Below, piece after piece: positions 1 through 11,839 of a DNA stretch of 32,871 bases. Source of the stretch: Candidatus Adiutrix sp. Its GTDB lineage: Bacteria; Desulfobacterota; Desulfarculia; Adiutricales; Adiutricaceae. The stretch lies in assembly GCA_031263565.1 (NCBI GenBank), contig JAISFR010000044.1:1-32871 (forward strand), read 5' to 3'. A program made the translations under genes and the position numbers. The notes beneath the pieces were generated by a model, which saw only the letters and a list, made by a program, of their open reading frames with translations, had not been told where the DNA came from and searched no databases. The stretch's first letter is position 1; each line of letters begins with the position of its first letter.

Positions 1-127
1 AGGCATTGCCCATAAATAACTTATACATTCCCCTGGCGGCGTTGTTCTGGTTTTGGCCGCTAACAATCCGGCCAAAACCAGAACGCCTTGCCAGGAAAAC
101 GTCTAAGTTATTTCTTGACAAGCCCTT
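1..127. repeat. Long imperfect palindrome (hairpin element)
   Basis: Positions 1-59 and 69-127 are inverted copies of each other, with about three quarters of positions matching. The inner 16 bp are perfect (GTTCTGGTTTTGGCCG at 44-59 against 69-84). AAATAACTTA at 14-23 matches its complement at 104-113, and CCTGGC at 32-37 matches 90-95. The loop is 60-68. No T-run follows the stem on either strand, so it is not a standard intrinsic terminator. It lies 19 bp beyond the lemA stop codon. A REP/MITE-like element, or the edge of a larger element cut by the window, would fit; no second copy was seen in the window. Confidence 0.75.
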
Positions 128-145
128 AAAAGTCCTGAAAAAATT

Positions 146-745
146 TTAGAATTCCGCTGTCGGCGGAACGGCGGCCCTGGCCTCGTCGATGACCCAGAAT
201 TCGGCCAGGCCGAAGCCGAACATCTCGGAAAAGAGTACGGCCGGGAATTTTTCGCGGGCTTCGTTATAATACATGACCGCGTCGTTATAGGCCTGGCGGG
301 CGAAGGCGATGCGGTTTTCGGTGGTGGCCAGTTCCTCGCGCACTTCGCTGATGGTCTGGTCGGCCTTCAGTTCCGGGTAGGCTTCCATGCTGACCAAGAG
401 GCGGCCCAGGGCCGAAGTGAGCTGCCCGTCGGCGGCCACCAGTTGATTCAGGGCCGAAAGCTGGGTGGGATCGCCGTTCAGGCTGACCTGGGCGCCGGTG
501 GCTTTGGCCCGGGCTTCGGTGACCGCCTCCAGGGTCTGGGACTCGTGCTTCAGATAGGCCTTGGCCGCGTTGACGATGTTGGGGATGAGATCATAGCGGC
601 GGCGCAGTTGAACGTCGATTTGGGAAAAGGCGTTCTTGAAGCGGTTCTTCAGGGTCACCAGCCGGTTGTAGATGACGGCCACCATGGACGCCATGGCCAG
701 AATGAGCAGGAGGATGATCAGAATGAGCACCAGGATGAAATTCAT
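146..745 (-). CDS. lemA: LemA family protein
   Basis: This 199-residue protein has one N-terminal membrane segment (about residues 3-25) followed by a long helical domain typical of LemA proteins. The family signature region is visible: an NRLVTLKNRFKNAFSQIDVQ stretch, then RRYDLIPNIV and a late AYNDAVMYYNEA motif. LemA proteins are membrane-anchored, with an exposed helical bundle of unsettled function, and often sit beside TPM-domain or M48 proteins; no such partner is adjacent here. The start is supported by a GAGG ribosome-binding site 7 nt upstream. The gene follows the gspE/pilB gene after 69 bp containing a hairpin. Family call is confident, cellular role unknown. Confidence 0.92.
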   Translation of the reverse strand: MNFILVLILIILLLILAMASMVAVIYNRLVTLKNRFKNAFSQIDVQLRRRYDLIPNIVNAAKAYLKHESQTLEAVTEARAKATGAQVSLNGDPTQLSALNQLVAADGQLTSALGRLLVSMEAYPELKADQTISEVREELATTENRIAFARQAYNDAVMYYNEAREKFPAVLFSEMFGFGLAEFWVIDEARAAVPPTAEF

Positions 746-768
746 GTCGAAGCCTCGCTTGTTCTTGC

Positions 769-807
769 GGGAATCTCCCCAAATGGAATGGAATTTTGGG
801 GATTCCC
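769..807 (-). other. Hairpin between gspE/pilB and lemA
   Basis: GGGAATC-CCCCAAA at 769-783 pairs with TTTGGGGATTCCC at 795-807, leaving one bulged base and an 11-nt loop. It lies in the spacer ahead of lemA on the minus strand. No T-run follows, so it is more likely an mRNA processing or stability element, or a weak attenuator, than an intrinsic terminator. Confidence 0.5.
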
Positions 808-814
808 CCGGTGA

Positions 815-2625
815 TTAATCGTCGGGCGCGGTGACGCGCAGCACTTCTTCAATGGTGGTCAGCCCGGCCAGCATCAGGTCCAGGGCGTTTTCCCGCAGGG
901 TGGTCAGGCCTTCCCGGCGGGCCTCGCCCTTGAGTTCCTGAGAGGAAAGCCCTTCCTTGAGGGTCAGCCGCTTGAGGCCTTCGCTCATGCCCAGGACCTC
1001 GACCGCGGCCATGCGGCCGAGGTAGCCGGTGTCCCGGCACATTTCACAGCCCCGCCCCCGCTTCAGGGTCAGGTCGTTTTCAGTGAGAAAGCCCAGTTCG
1101 AGAGCGGCCTCCCGGGTGAGCACGAAATCCTCGACGCAGTATTTGCAGATGCGGCGCAAAAGGCGCTGGGCGATGATCCCCACCACTGTGGAAGCCACCA
1201 GGAAGGGCTGAAGCCCCAGATCCAGCAGCCGGGTGACCGCGCTGGGGGCGTCGTTGGTGTGGAGCGTGGACAGTACCAGATGTCCGGTCAGGGCGGCCTG
1301 AACCGCGTTCTCGGCGGTTTCGGCGTCGCGCATTTCGCCGATCATGATGATGTCCGGGTCCTGGCGCAGTATGTTGCGGATGATGCTGCCGAAGGTGATG
1401 CCGATCTTGGGCTGGACGGCGATCTGGTTGAATTCCTCATGGATCATCTCGATGGGGTCTTCCACGGTGGTGACGTTGACCGCTTCGGTGGCCAGACGGC
1501 GCAGGGTGGAATACAGGGTGGTGGTCTTGCCGCTGCCGGTGGGGCCGGTGACCAGAATGATGCCGTGGGGGAGGGAAGTTATGGCCTTCCACCTGGCCAG
1601 GTCCCGGGGGTTGGAAAACATGTCCTCAAGGTCCAGGAAGAGGGCTTCGGGGTCCAGGATGCGCATGACCGTCTTTTCCCCGAAAGCCACCGGCACGGTG
1701 GAGACGCGCACTTCGGCCTCCCCGTTTTTGGCGGCGATTCTGATGCGGCCGTCCTGGGGCCGCCGCTTTTCGGCGATGTCCAGGCGGGAGATGGTCTTGA
1801 TGCGGCTGGTCACCGCCGGGTGCAGGACTTTCGGCAGATGGTGCAGGTCGTGCAGCACTCCGTCAAAGCGCATGCGGACCAGAAGCCCGTTGCGCTTGGG
1901 CTCGATGTGGATGTCCGAGGCCTTGCCGCTCAGGGCCTCCCCCAGCAGAAAGTCGACCAGGTTTTTGATGTGCTGGTCGTCCTCCCCGATTTCGGCGGCG
2001 CTCTTGAGCTTGACGAACTGCTCGAGGTTGCCGATGTCAAAGCCGATGCCGGGGCCTCCGGCATACTGCCCTTCGGCCCCGACCACCGAGCCCCGGAAGC
2101 TGTAGATCTCGCTGATGAGCTTGCGAATCATGTTGCCGGGCACGATGACCGGGGCCGTGGGCTGTTCGGCGGCCCGCCGCACGTCCTCCAGCACGCTTTG
2201 ATAAAAGGGGTGCCGCACCCCGACCATCAGGCGGCCGTCCTCCAGGCCCAGGGGCAGAACCAGGTGGCGGGCGGCAAAGATTTTGGGCAGAATGCTGGTG
2301 ACCAGTTCCAGGTCCAGTTCCCGCTGCTCCACCCGGCGATAGGGTAGATTGGCGTCGCCGGCCATCAGCCGGGCCAGGATGTCGTCGTCGATGGTCCGGC
2401 CCAGGGCGTTGTCGCCGGGCAGAAGCAGCTTGCGGCTGATGACGAAGTCCAGCGGGTCGTCGGGAATCTCTTCGGGCCGGTCGGCCTTGCGCGTCGGGCT
2501 GATCCGGCCCCTGGCCGAGCGGGCCGACATATACTCGGTCTTCAGTTCCGAAGACTGCCCCAGGCCCAGAAGGCCATTGTCGACCAGAAGGTCGATGACG
2601 TAGTTCAGGCCGTATTTGCTGTGTT

Positions 2626-2629
<4 letters not shown>
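815..2629 (-). CDS. GspE/PilB-family secretion or pilus assembly ATPase
   Basis: This 604-residue protein is a hexameric traffic ATPase of the type II secretion / type IV pilus class. It works at the cytoplasmic face of the inner membrane to drive pseudopilus or pilus assembly. An N-terminal MshEN-like region (about residues 70-180) precedes the ATPase core. The Walker A motif GPTGSGKTTT lies near residue 361, the Walker B region DPDIIMIGEMRD near 425, and the His-box STLHTNDAPSA just after it. Two CxxC pairs (CKYC near 494, CEMC near 528) form the zinc site found in GspE and PilB. No other secretion or pilus gene is nearby, so GspE and PilB cannot be told apart. Its ATG overlaps the glnS stop in an ATGA, implying translational coupling. 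Confidence 0.93.
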
Positions 2630-4346
<1,717 letters not shown>

Positions 4347-4350
<4 letters not shown>

Positions 4351-5642
4351 TTGCGTTTCCCTCTTATGTCGACCGCCCGGGCGTGGGCCGAAAGGCCTTC
4401 GGCCCGGGCCAGGGCGACGATGGTCGGCCGCAGATCGGCCAGAGCCTCGGGGCTCAGGTGCTGGAATGATATTTTCTTCAAAAAGGCGTCCACCGACAGG
4501 CCCGAAAACATGCGGGCCGAGCCGCCGGTGGGCAGCACGTGGTTGGGGCCGCTGGCATAGTCGCCGGCGGGGATGGGCGAATAGGGGCCCAGAAAGACCG
4601 AGCCGGCGTGCCGCACCCTGGTCAGGTGGCTGAAGGGGTCGCGGACGATCAACTGCAGATGCTCCGGGGCGTATTCGTTGGCGAAGTCCAGGGCCTGGCC
4701 GAGGTCCCCGGCCACCAGGATGGCCGCCCCGTTTTTGAGGGCTTCGGCCACGATTTCCTGCCGGTCCAGCCGGGGAAAGATTTCAGAGATCTCGGCGGCC
4801 GCGGCCCGGGCCAGTTCTTCGCTGACGGTCAGCAGAACGGCCGCGGCCTGCGGGTCGTGCTCCAACTGCGCCAGAAGATCCCAGGCCAGCCACCGGGCTT
4901 CGGCGCTCTCGTCGGCAATGATGAAGCCCTCGCTGGGGCCGGCCGGGAGGTCGATGTCCACCTGGCCGAAGACGCTCATTTTGGCGGCCGTGACCCAGGC
5001 GCTGCCCGGGCCGACGATCTTGTCGACCCTGGGCAGTCCGCCCAGGCCGTAGGCCAGGGCGCCCACGGCCCAGGCGCCGCCCAGCCTGTAGATTTCGTCG
5101 GCCCCGGCCAGGGAGGCGGCCACCAGTATCTCGGGCCGGATCTTGAAATCCGGGCCGGGGGGGGAGGCGGCGATGATCTCTTCCACCCCGGCCGCCCTGG
5201 CCGGAATGATGTTCATCAGGGCGCTGGAAGGGTAGGCCGCCCGTCCGCCGGGGATATAGACCCCCACCCGGGCCAGGGGCCGGGTCATCCGGCCGGCGAT
5301 GAGGCCGGGGGCGAATTCGTCGAACCACATGGGCCGTTCCAGCTGGGCCTGGTGAAAATTGAAAATATTGGCCGCGGCCGTCTCCAGGGCCTCGACCAGC
5401 CCGGCCGGCACGGCCTCGAAGGCGGCCTCGATTTCCTCCCGGCCGACCTTGAGATCCGGGATGATGAAGCCTTTTTTCAGCGGGCCGTATTCCCGCCGCA
5501 GTTCCGCTTCCGGATCTTCCCGCAGCCGGCTCAGGATCTCGGCGGTGGCCGCCCTGGTCGGCCCGGAAGAGGCCGTGGAGCGGGCCATTATTTTCTCCCG
5601 GCGGGCCGGGCTCAGGGAATTCAGGAATTCGACTTCGATCAT
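4347..5642 (-). CDS. hisD: Histidinol dehydrogenase
   Basis: This 431-residue zinc enzyme oxidises L-histidinol to L-histidine with two NAD+, the last two steps of histidine synthesis. Active-site and metal ligands are all visible: Gln and His in AQLEHD (about 257-262), Glu-His in PEHLQL (about 326), Asp in GDYASGPNH, and the C-terminal His in LSAHARAV (about 419). These match the spacing of the E. coli enzyme. The start is set by GAGGTG 7 nt upstream of ATG at 5642. It is first in a minus-strand run hisD-glnS-gspE/pilB with ATGA overlaps. No other his gene is in the window, so the pathway genes are scattered or lie elsewhere. Confidence 0.97.
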
Positions 5643-5735
5643 GCGGCGACACCTCGGCCAAGATCATAAATTTAAATAATATCACAAATGCCGGGCTCAG
5701 GGGAAGGAGCTATTTTAGGCCGGCTGAATCATTTC

Positions 5736-5764
5736 TTGACCTCTGGTCACCCTTGGGATATATT
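5736..5764 (+). promoter_or_regulatory. Sigma-70-type promoter for leuS
   Basis: TTGACC (5736-5741) and TATATT (5759-5764) are separated by exactly 17 bp, in the AT-rich gap between divergent hisD and leuS. Transcription would start near 5771, about 64 nt before the leuS ATG. Confidence 0.75.
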
Positions 5765-5834
5765 TATAAACTGATGCATTTTCCGTGGAAAAACCCATTT
5801 CCCGGGGGGCAAAATTATTTTTCGGCGAGGATTT

Positions 5835-8267
5835 ATGGTCAAATACGATCATGGGGCGGTGGAAGCCAAATGGCGCAAAGTCTGGGAGGAGCGGGGCACC
5901 GACCGCCTGGATTTGGACAAGGCCCCCAAACCGTTTTACAATCTGATGATGTTCCCCTACCCTTCGGCCGAGGGGCTTCATGTCGGCAATGTCTTCGCCT
6001 TTGTCGGCTCCGACATCCAGGGCCGCTTTCACCGCCTTTTGGGTTATGATGTTTTCGAACCCATGGGTTTTGACGCCTTTGGCATGCATTCTGAAAATTT
6101 CGCCCTGAAGACCGGTCGCCACCCGGCCGCCATGGTCCCTCAGAATATTCGGAATTTCCGCGAAAACCAGTTGAAGAAAGTGGGGCTCATGCTCGACTGG
6201 AGCCGGGAGCTGGATACCACCAGCCCCGAATATTACCACTGGACCCAGTGGATGTTCGTCACTCTCTATAAAAACGGCTTTGCCTACCGGAAGAAGGCCC
6301 CGGTCAACTGGTGCCCCGGCTGCCAGACCGTCCTGGCCGCCGAGCAGGTCATCGACGGGGAGTGCGAACGCTGCTCGGCCGTGGTGGTCAAGAAAGACCT
6401 GGAGCAGTGGTATTTCAGGACCACCGCCTTTGCCCAGGAACTCCTGGACTGCCTGGACCATATTGACTGGTCGGAGCGCACCAAGACCGCCCAGCGCAAC
6501 TGGATCGGCCGCAGCCAGGGGGCCGAGGTCACTTTTAAAATCGACGGCGGACCGGATTTCAAGATTTTCACCACCCGGCCGGACACCCTCTTCGGGGTGA
6601 CCTATATGGTCTTTTCCCCCGAGCACCCCCTCCTGGACCTGATCGCCGCCCCGGAATGCCGCCGGGCCCTGGCCGAATACCGGGAGTCGGCCGCCCGCCT
6701 GTCGGAAGTGGACCGGCAGGCCGAGGGCCGGGAGAAGACCGGGGTCTTCACCGGGGCTTACGCCCTGAACCCGGTCAACCAGGAGAAAATACCGGTCTGG
6801 GCCGCCGACTACGTGCTGATGGGCTACGGCACCGGGGCCATCATGGCCGTTCCGGGCCACGACCAGCGCGACTTTGATTTCGCCGCTGAATTCAATCTGC
6901 CCGTCCGCCAGGTGGTGGCCCCGGGCGGTAAAGTATTCGACCGCCTGGATGAAGCTTATTCCGGCGAGGGCCTGCTGGTCAACTCGGCCGGCTTCAACGG
7001 CCTGCCGGCCAGGGAAGAGGGCGGGGCGGCCATTGTCAGGCGCCTGGCGGAACAGGGGCTGGCCGAGCCCAGGGTCAATTATCGCCTGAGGGACTGGTGC
7101 GTCAGCCGGCAGCGCTACTGGGGGCCGCCCATTCCCATTATTTACTGTGAAAAATGCGGGGCGGTGCCGGTGCCGGAAAAGGACCTGCCGGTCCTCTTGC
7201 CTTATCTGGACGATTACCGGCCCGACGGCAGCGGCTTTTCTCCGCTTCGGCGCGACGAGAGCTTCTACCGGGCCGTCTGTCCGGAATGCGGCGGCCCGGC
7301 CACCCGGGAAACCGATGTTTCCGATAATTTCCTCTGTTCGGCCTGGTATTTCTACCGCTACCCGTCCACCGACTTCAGCGACCGCCCCTTTGACCCGGCC
7401 CGCACCAAAAAATGGCTGCCGGTGGATCTCTACGTGGGCGGCCATGAAAACGCCGTGCTGCACCTCCTCTACAGCCGCTGGCTCTGCAAGGCCCTCCGCC
7501 GCTGCGGCTGCCTGGACTTTGACGAGCCCTACAAAAAGTTCGTGGCCCACGGCATGATCGTGCGCGACGGGGCCAAGATGTCCAAGAGCCGGGGCAATGT
7601 TCTCAACCCCGACGAATACATTCAGGAATTCGGGGCCGACGCCTTCCGCATGTACCTGATGTTCATGGGCGCCTACCTGGAGGGCGGGGATTTCCGCGAG
7701 GGCGGCGTAAAGGCCATGAAGAGCTTTCTCGACCGCCTCTGGACGGCCGTTCTCCCCGATGAGAGCGGGGCCGAAGCCCTGGCCGACGGTGAGCCGGAAG
7801 ACGCCGAAACCCGCTACTGGCTCCACTCGACCATCAAAAACGTGACCCATGACCTGGAGCGTTTTTCCTACAACACGGCCGTGGCCCGCCTGATGGAGCT
7901 GATCAATCACCTCACCCGGCACCGCGTCAGAAACCGGGTCGTTTCCGAGGCCGTGGTGCGCCTGCTGGCCCCCCTGGCCCCCCACGTGGCCGAGGAGATG
8001 TGGGAAATCCTGGGCCACCGGGAAACAGTCTTTGCCGGCGGCTGGCCGGTTCACGACGAAGAGGCCGCCCGGCGTTCGACCGTGGAATACGTCATCCAGG
8101 TCAACGGCAAAGTGCGGGCCAGGCTGGAACTGGCCGTCGGGCTGGATGAAAGCGAGATAGAGCCCCGGGTCATGGACAACCCGGCGGTGGCCAAATGGCT
8201 GGAAGGCAAAAGCATCGTCAAGAAAATCTACGTGCCCGACAAACTGCTCAACCTGGTCGTCAGGTAA
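5835..8267 (+). CDS. leuS: Leucyl-tRNA synthetase
   Basis: This 810-residue class I synthetase attaches leucine to tRNA-Leu. The HIGH-type signature lies in PYPSAEGLHVGN (residues 41-52). A zinc knuckle with CPGC (160-163) and CERC (177-180) follows. The CP1 editing domain spans roughly 220-410 and starts with TTRPDTLFGVTYMVF. The KMSKS loop is intact (AKMSKSRGN near 581), and the C-terminal anticodon and tRNA-binding parts are present. Length is slightly below the E. coli enzyme (860). The ribosome-binding site is GGCGAGG just upstream of ATG. A good promoter lies at 5736-5764. The receptor gene downstream begins 48 bp after its stop and may be cotranscribed. Confidence 0.98.
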   Translation: MVKYDHGAVEAKWRKVWEERGTDRLDLDKAPKPFYNLMMFPYPSAEGLHVGNVFAFVGSDIQGRFHRLLGYDVFEPMGFDAFGMHSENFALKTGRHPAAMVPQNIRNFRENQLKKVGLMLDWSRELDTTSPEYYHWTQWMFVTLYKNGFAYRKKAPVNWCPGCQTVLAAEQVIDGECERCSAVVVKKDLEQWYFRTTAFAQELLDCLDHIDWSERTKTAQRNWIGRSQGAEVTFKIDGGPDFKIFTTRPDTLFGVTYMVFSPEHPLLDLIAAPECRRALAEYRESAARLSEVDRQAEGREKTGVFTGAYALNPVNQEKIPVWAADYVLMGYGTGAIMAVPGHDQRDFDFAAEFNLPVRQVVAPGGKVFDRLDEAYSGEGLLVNSAGFNGLPAREEGGAAIVRRLAEQGLAEPRVNYRLRDWCVSRQRYWGPPIPIIYCEKCGAVPVPEKDLPVLLPYLDDYRPDGSGFSPLRRDESFYRAVCPECGGPATRETDVSDNFLCSAWYFYRYPSTDFSDRPFDPARTKKWLPVDLYVGGHENAVLHLLYSRWLCKALRRCGCLDFDEPYKKFVAHGMIVRDGAKMSKSRGNVLNPDEYIQEFGADAFRMYLMFMGAYLEGGDFREGGVKAMKSFLDRLWTAVLPDESGAEALADGEPEDAETRYWLHSTIKNVTHDLERFSYNTAVARLMELINHLTRHRVRNRVVSEAVVRLLAPLAPHVAEEMWEILGHRETVFAGGWPVHDEEAARRSTVEYVIQVNGKVRARLELAVGLDESEIEPRVMDNPAVAKWLEGKSIVKKIYVPDKLLNLVVR

Positions 8268-8315
8268 ATTTCAGGGCTGGACCCTGGCCACCCTTCGCCT
8301 CAAGGCGGTCCGATC

Positions 8316-9608
8316 GTGAAGCAACTCACTTTGAGCGCCAAATTGGCTCTCGGCTTCGGCCTGATTTTCCTGAGCACGGCCTTGCTTCTGGGTTTGGTCG
8401 TCGTGCAGGCGGGCGCCCTGCGAACGGCCTCCGACCGCCTGGGGCGCGCACTGACGCCCGCGCTCGTCACCTCCCAGGACTTGGCCGGGGCCGTGGGCGC
8501 GGACCTGGACGACATTGAAGCCGCCGGCGCCCGGATCTCCCGCTCGGCCCTTCTGGGTCTGCCGGCGACCCTGGCCCTGACCGTGGTTCTGCTCCTGCTG
8601 CTTTTGCGGAGCACGGCGGCCCCTCTGGGCGGGGTCATCAAACACTTTGAGCGCGGCGCCGGGGAAGTCACCCTGACCGCCCGCCACCTGGCCCGCTCCA
8701 GCCGCCTCTTGTCCCGGGGAGTCAGCGACAACACCAAAGCCGTGCTGGAAGCCATTCAGAGTCTGGAAGAGATGTTGAGCATGGCCAGGCGCAACGCCGG
8801 CCATTCGGCCCGGGCCAGGGATCTGATGAACGGGGCCAAGGCCCATGTCCAGGAGGCCAGCGGGGCCATGAGCGAAATCTCCCAGGCCATGGAGGAAATC
8901 CGGGCTTCCAGCCAGGCCTCCAGCCAGATCATCAAGACCGTCGAGGAAATCGCCTTTCAGACCAACATTCTGGCCCTCAACGCGGCCGTGGAGGCCGCCC
9001 GGGCCGGCGAGGCCGGGCTGGGCTTCGCCGTGGTGGCCGACGAGGTGCGCAACCTGGCCAACAGTTCAGCCGCGGCGGCTAAAAATACGGCCGTCATTCT
9101 GGCCGGCAGCATGGACCGGATCAATCAGGGGGCCCGGCTGGTCCGCAACGCGGAAGAGAGCTTTTCCTCCATGGTGGCCGCCAGCGACCAGATGGGGGCC
9201 ATCGTCGCCGAAATAGCCCAGGCCAGCCAGAGCCAGGCCCAGGATATCCAGAATATTCACCAGTCCATCGCCCTGATGGACAAGGTGACCCAGGAAAACG
9301 CGGCCGGGGCCGGCCAAACCCAGTCCCTGGCCGACAACCTGACCCGCCAGGCGGCCCTTTTAAGCGAGGCTTTACGCGAAATGATCGTCATTTTGAAGGG
9401 CCGGGCCGAAGCGGCCCGCTACGGCCGCCAGGTTCTTCGGGCCAAAGCCTCGCCGGCCGGCGAAAGGGCGGCCGGGGGCGGCTCTTTCCATCTTGACCGG
9501 CCTCTTGACCGGGCCTCTGAAGCGCCGCCCCCCAGACCCATCGTCCAGGACAGCGGCAAAAAATCGAAAATGGAGGCCATCATCCCCATGGATGACGACG
9601 ATTTCTGA
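8316..9608 (+). CDS. Methyl-accepting chemotaxis protein with minimal sensor region
   Basis: This 430-residue inner-membrane chemoreceptor has TM1 at about residues 9-31 and TM2 at about 79-98, with only about 47 residues between them. There is no recognisable Cache, PAS or four-helix ligand domain. HAMP is reduced to a few residues before the coiled coil. The signalling tip is canonical ([20 protein letters not shown], then [15 protein letters not shown]), so CheA/CheW coupling should work. The tail is proline-rich and ends in acidic residues plus Phe (MDDDDF), unlike the NWETF CheR/CheB tether. The start is GTG at 8316, supported by AAGGCGG 7 nt upstream. Its input may be membrane state or a partner protein; that is inference. 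Confidence 0.93.
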   Translation: MKQLTLSAKLALGFGLIFLSTALLLGLVVVQAGALRTASDRLGRALTPALVTSQDLAGAVGADLDDIEAAGARISRSALLGLPATLALTVVLLLLLLRSTAAPLGGVIKHFERGAGEVTLTARHLARSSRLLSRGVSDNTKAVLEAIQSLEEMLSMARRNAGHSARARDLMNGAKAHVQEASGAMSEISQAMEEIRASSQASSQIIKTVEEIAFQTNILALNAAVEAARAGEAGLGFAVVADEVRNLANSSAAAAKNTAVILAGSMDRINQGARLVRNAEESFSSMVAASDQMGAIVAEIAQASQSQAQDIQNIHQSIALMDKVTQENAAGAGQTQSLADNLTRQAALLSEALREMIVILKGRAEAARYGRQVLRAKASPAGERAAGGGSFHLDRPLDRASEAPPPRPIVQDSGKKSKMEAIIPMDDDDF

Positions 9609-9655
9609 GGCCGCCCGAAATAATGCTCCATACGGATCGCTGAATGGGGAAATCA

Positions 9656-11839
9656 ATGATATCTTCGAATTTTAAGCGTCTGTCGTTAGCCCTGGTTCTG
9701 TTCTGCTGGCCGCTGTCCGCCGTCTTCCTGGCGGCTCAGGACAACCGGCCCCCGGCGCCCCGGGCGGCCGAAGAAAGGCCGGATGAGGACAAGACCGCGG
9801 TGCCCATACCCAAGCCCGGCGATTCCGGGGAGGAGGGCTTCAGTCCGCCCGCCCCGGGGGCCGGAGAGAGTCGGGCCACGGCTGATCACACCATCACCCT
9901 GAGCAAGGTGGTGGAAGTTTTCGAATTTGAAAATCTGAAGGTGGCGGTGGATCAATACCAGGTTCAGCGGGGCGACAGCCTGTCGAGGCTGATGAGGAAA
10001 AGGGGCCTTTTAAAGCCCGGAGGCGACGAGGGCCAACTGATGCGCCTGGTGCGCAGCCTCAACCCGGACCTCAGGGACCTCAACCGCCTGGAAGTGGGGC
10101 GGGTCCTGAATCTGCCGGTCCTGCCGGATCAGTCGGCCGAAGTTGCGCCCGCGGCCGCGGCCTCCCCGGAAAACAAGGCCGCCCGGGCCGGGGCGCCCTG
10201 GCCGGCCGGCCCGCAGTTGGTCAAAAGCTATGAGCGGCCGCAGAGCTCCCAGAAATCCGCCGAGATCAGAGTCATGAGGGATCGCTCCCTGGCTCCGCCG
10301 GACCTCGTCCAGTCGGTCCCGGCCGCCCCGGAGGTCGCCGGCGACCCGTCCCGGCCGGCTTCGGCCGGGGAGCCTGAGGGCTCCGGGCCGCCGGCCCCGG
10401 CCGGCCCGGCCCCGGCGGCCGGCCCCCTTGATTTTCCCTCCGGCAACGCCGGCCCCCTGGCCCGGGCGGAGGGCAGCGGGGTGGTCTACCGGAGCGTCAG
10501 GCTCAGGCGCGGCGACACTCTGGAACGCCTTCTGCGGCGCGAGGGGCTGCCCCGCGACGTCATTTACGGCCATCTATTGAAAGTCACCCTGGAACTCAAC
10601 CCGGAGATCAAAGATCCGAACCTGATTTTTGCCGGGGCGGAAATTAAGATACCGGCCGCCGGCGACTATCTGGCGGCTTTGGCCGGCCTGAACCCGGAAG
10701 AAGTCAAAAGCGCGGCGGCGGATATCGCCCGGGGCCGGCGCCCGTCCGGCGGCCCGGGCGCCGGTGCCGGGCGGGCCCGGGCAGAGGTCCTGGAACTGCC
10801 GGATGAGGCCGTGCTGTCCGCCCAAAGCAGCCTGGGCCTGATCTTCACCCGCTTGGGGGGCCGGGTGGAAAGCCTGGGCCGGGTTTTGCTGCCGGCGGAA
10901 AGCGCCGGCCTGCAGTTGGATACCTCGGCCTTTCCGCTGGCGGAACTGCCGGGGGGGCGGCGTCTGGTGCTGGACCTCGGTTCCCGGCTGCCCCAGGCTG
11001 CGGTGCGCAGTCTGCGCGGGCAGGGCTACCAGGTCTTCCGTAGCGGCCCGCGGGAAAGCCTGGACCGGGCTTTGAGCCGGCTTTGGCCTTTGTGCGGCTT
11101 TTACCGGGTTTACGGTCGGGACCGCAGTTATGAGGGGGGGAGCGACATCCGCCTGAAAATTTTCGCCGACTGGATGGTCTGGACCAGCGAGGAAGCCTGG
11201 AATTCCGGGCAGCCTTTGGTGCTCAACCGGGTCAGTCGGTCCGGCCGCCGCTCTGATCCGGCCTGGACCCGTTTTCTGGCCGACCACGGCATTCAGCTTC
11301 TGGATATTCAGCAGAACAGCCTGTTGCCGGAACCGGAAAAAATTCCGCCGGCTGAACTCAGGCTGGTCAATCTCGACGACCGCAACCCGGCCCTTTTCGC
11401 CGCCGAACTGGTTCGGGCTCTGGGCGCCGAGCCCAAAGTCGGAGTACAGCTCGATCTGGCCCGGGGCCGGAGCGAAGAACCGGACGTGGAAGGCCGCCTG
11501 ACCGCCCCTGTGCTCTGGCCAAGCGGCGGCGCCGAAGTGGTTTTGCACTTCGGGGAACTGCCCGCCGAGGCCGTCCTGACCCTGAAGCGCAACGGTTATC
11601 GGGTCGTCCTGAGCCCCCGGGATTCCGAGGGGGTGGTGGAGGCCGTGCTGTCCGGCTTCGGCTTCAAGGTCGGCCGGGGTCTGACGATCAACGCGCCGGC
11701 CGGCGGGCCCGAAATGTCTTTGAGCATCAAGGGGCGTCTGGTCGACACCGGCCGCGGCCGCCGCCTGATCACCCCGGCCGCCCTGCCTTCCGGACTGGGC
11801 GCTCTTCTGGAGCCGGATCTGACTGTTTTGAAGTATTGA
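9656..11839 (+). CDS. Secreted protein with two LysM domains and a duplicated C-terminal module
   Basis: This protein of about 727 residues opens with a signal peptide ending near FLAAQ. LysM-like repeats lie at about residues 101-150 (YQVQRGDSLSRL) and 278-335 (YRSVRLRRGDTLERL), suggesting peptidoglycan binding in the periplasm. Proline/alanine-rich linkers separate them. The C-terminal half contains two related blocks, about 431-482 and 620-673, each with a LP/WPSGG start, a beta-strand, LP-x-x-V-x-x-L and GYxV-x-SPR/GPR; I do not recognise this module. ATG at 9656 is preferred because GGGGA sits 5 nt upstream; ATG at 9644 is an in-frame alternative with a weaker site. Its 3' end overlaps the opposing gene at 11769-12104 by 71 bp. 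Confidence 0.85.
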   Translation: MISSNFKRLSLALVLFCWPLSAVFLAAQDNRPPAPRAAEERPDEDKTAVPIPKPGDSGEEGFSPPAPGAGESRATADHTITLSKVVEVFEFENLKVAVDQYQVQRGDSLSRLMRKRGLLKPGGDEGQLMRLVRSLNPDLRDLNRLEVGRVLNLPVLPDQSAEVAPAAAASPENKAARAGAPWPAGPQLVKSYERPQSSQKSAEIRVMRDRSLAPPDLVQSVPAAPEVAGDPSRPASAGEPEGSGPPAPAGPAPAAGPLDFPSGNAGPLARAEGSGVVYRSVRLRRGDTLERLLRREGLPRDVIYGHLLKVTLELNPEIKDPNLIFAGAEIKIPAAGDYLAALAGLNPEEVKSAAADIARGRRPSGGPGAGAGRARAEVLELPDEAVLSAQSSLGLIFTRLGGRVESLGRVLLPAESAGLQLDTSAFPLAELPGGRRLVLDLGSRLPQAAVRSLRGQGYQVFRSGPRESLDRALSRLWPLCGFYRVYGRDRSYEGGSDIRLKIFADWMVWTSEEAWNSGQPLVLNRVSRSGRRSDPAWTRFLADHGIQLLDIQQNSLLPEPEKIPPAELRLVNLDDRNPALFAAELVRALGAEPKVGVQLDLARGRSEEPDVEGRLTAPVLWPSGGAEVVLHFGELPAEAVLTLKRNGYRVVLSPRDSEGVVEAVLSGFGFKVGRGLTINAPAGGPEMSLSIKGRLVDTGRGRRLITPAALPSGLGALLEPDLTVLKY

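Noticed and set aside
769-807. Intrinsic terminator between gspE/pilB and lemA
   Set aside because: The stem is real but no T-run follows on the minus strand, so it is listed only as a hairpin.
5715-8054. Minus-strand open frame of 779 codons
   Set aside because: It is antisense to leuS, whose motifs are all intact; long opposite frames are common in GC-rich DNA.
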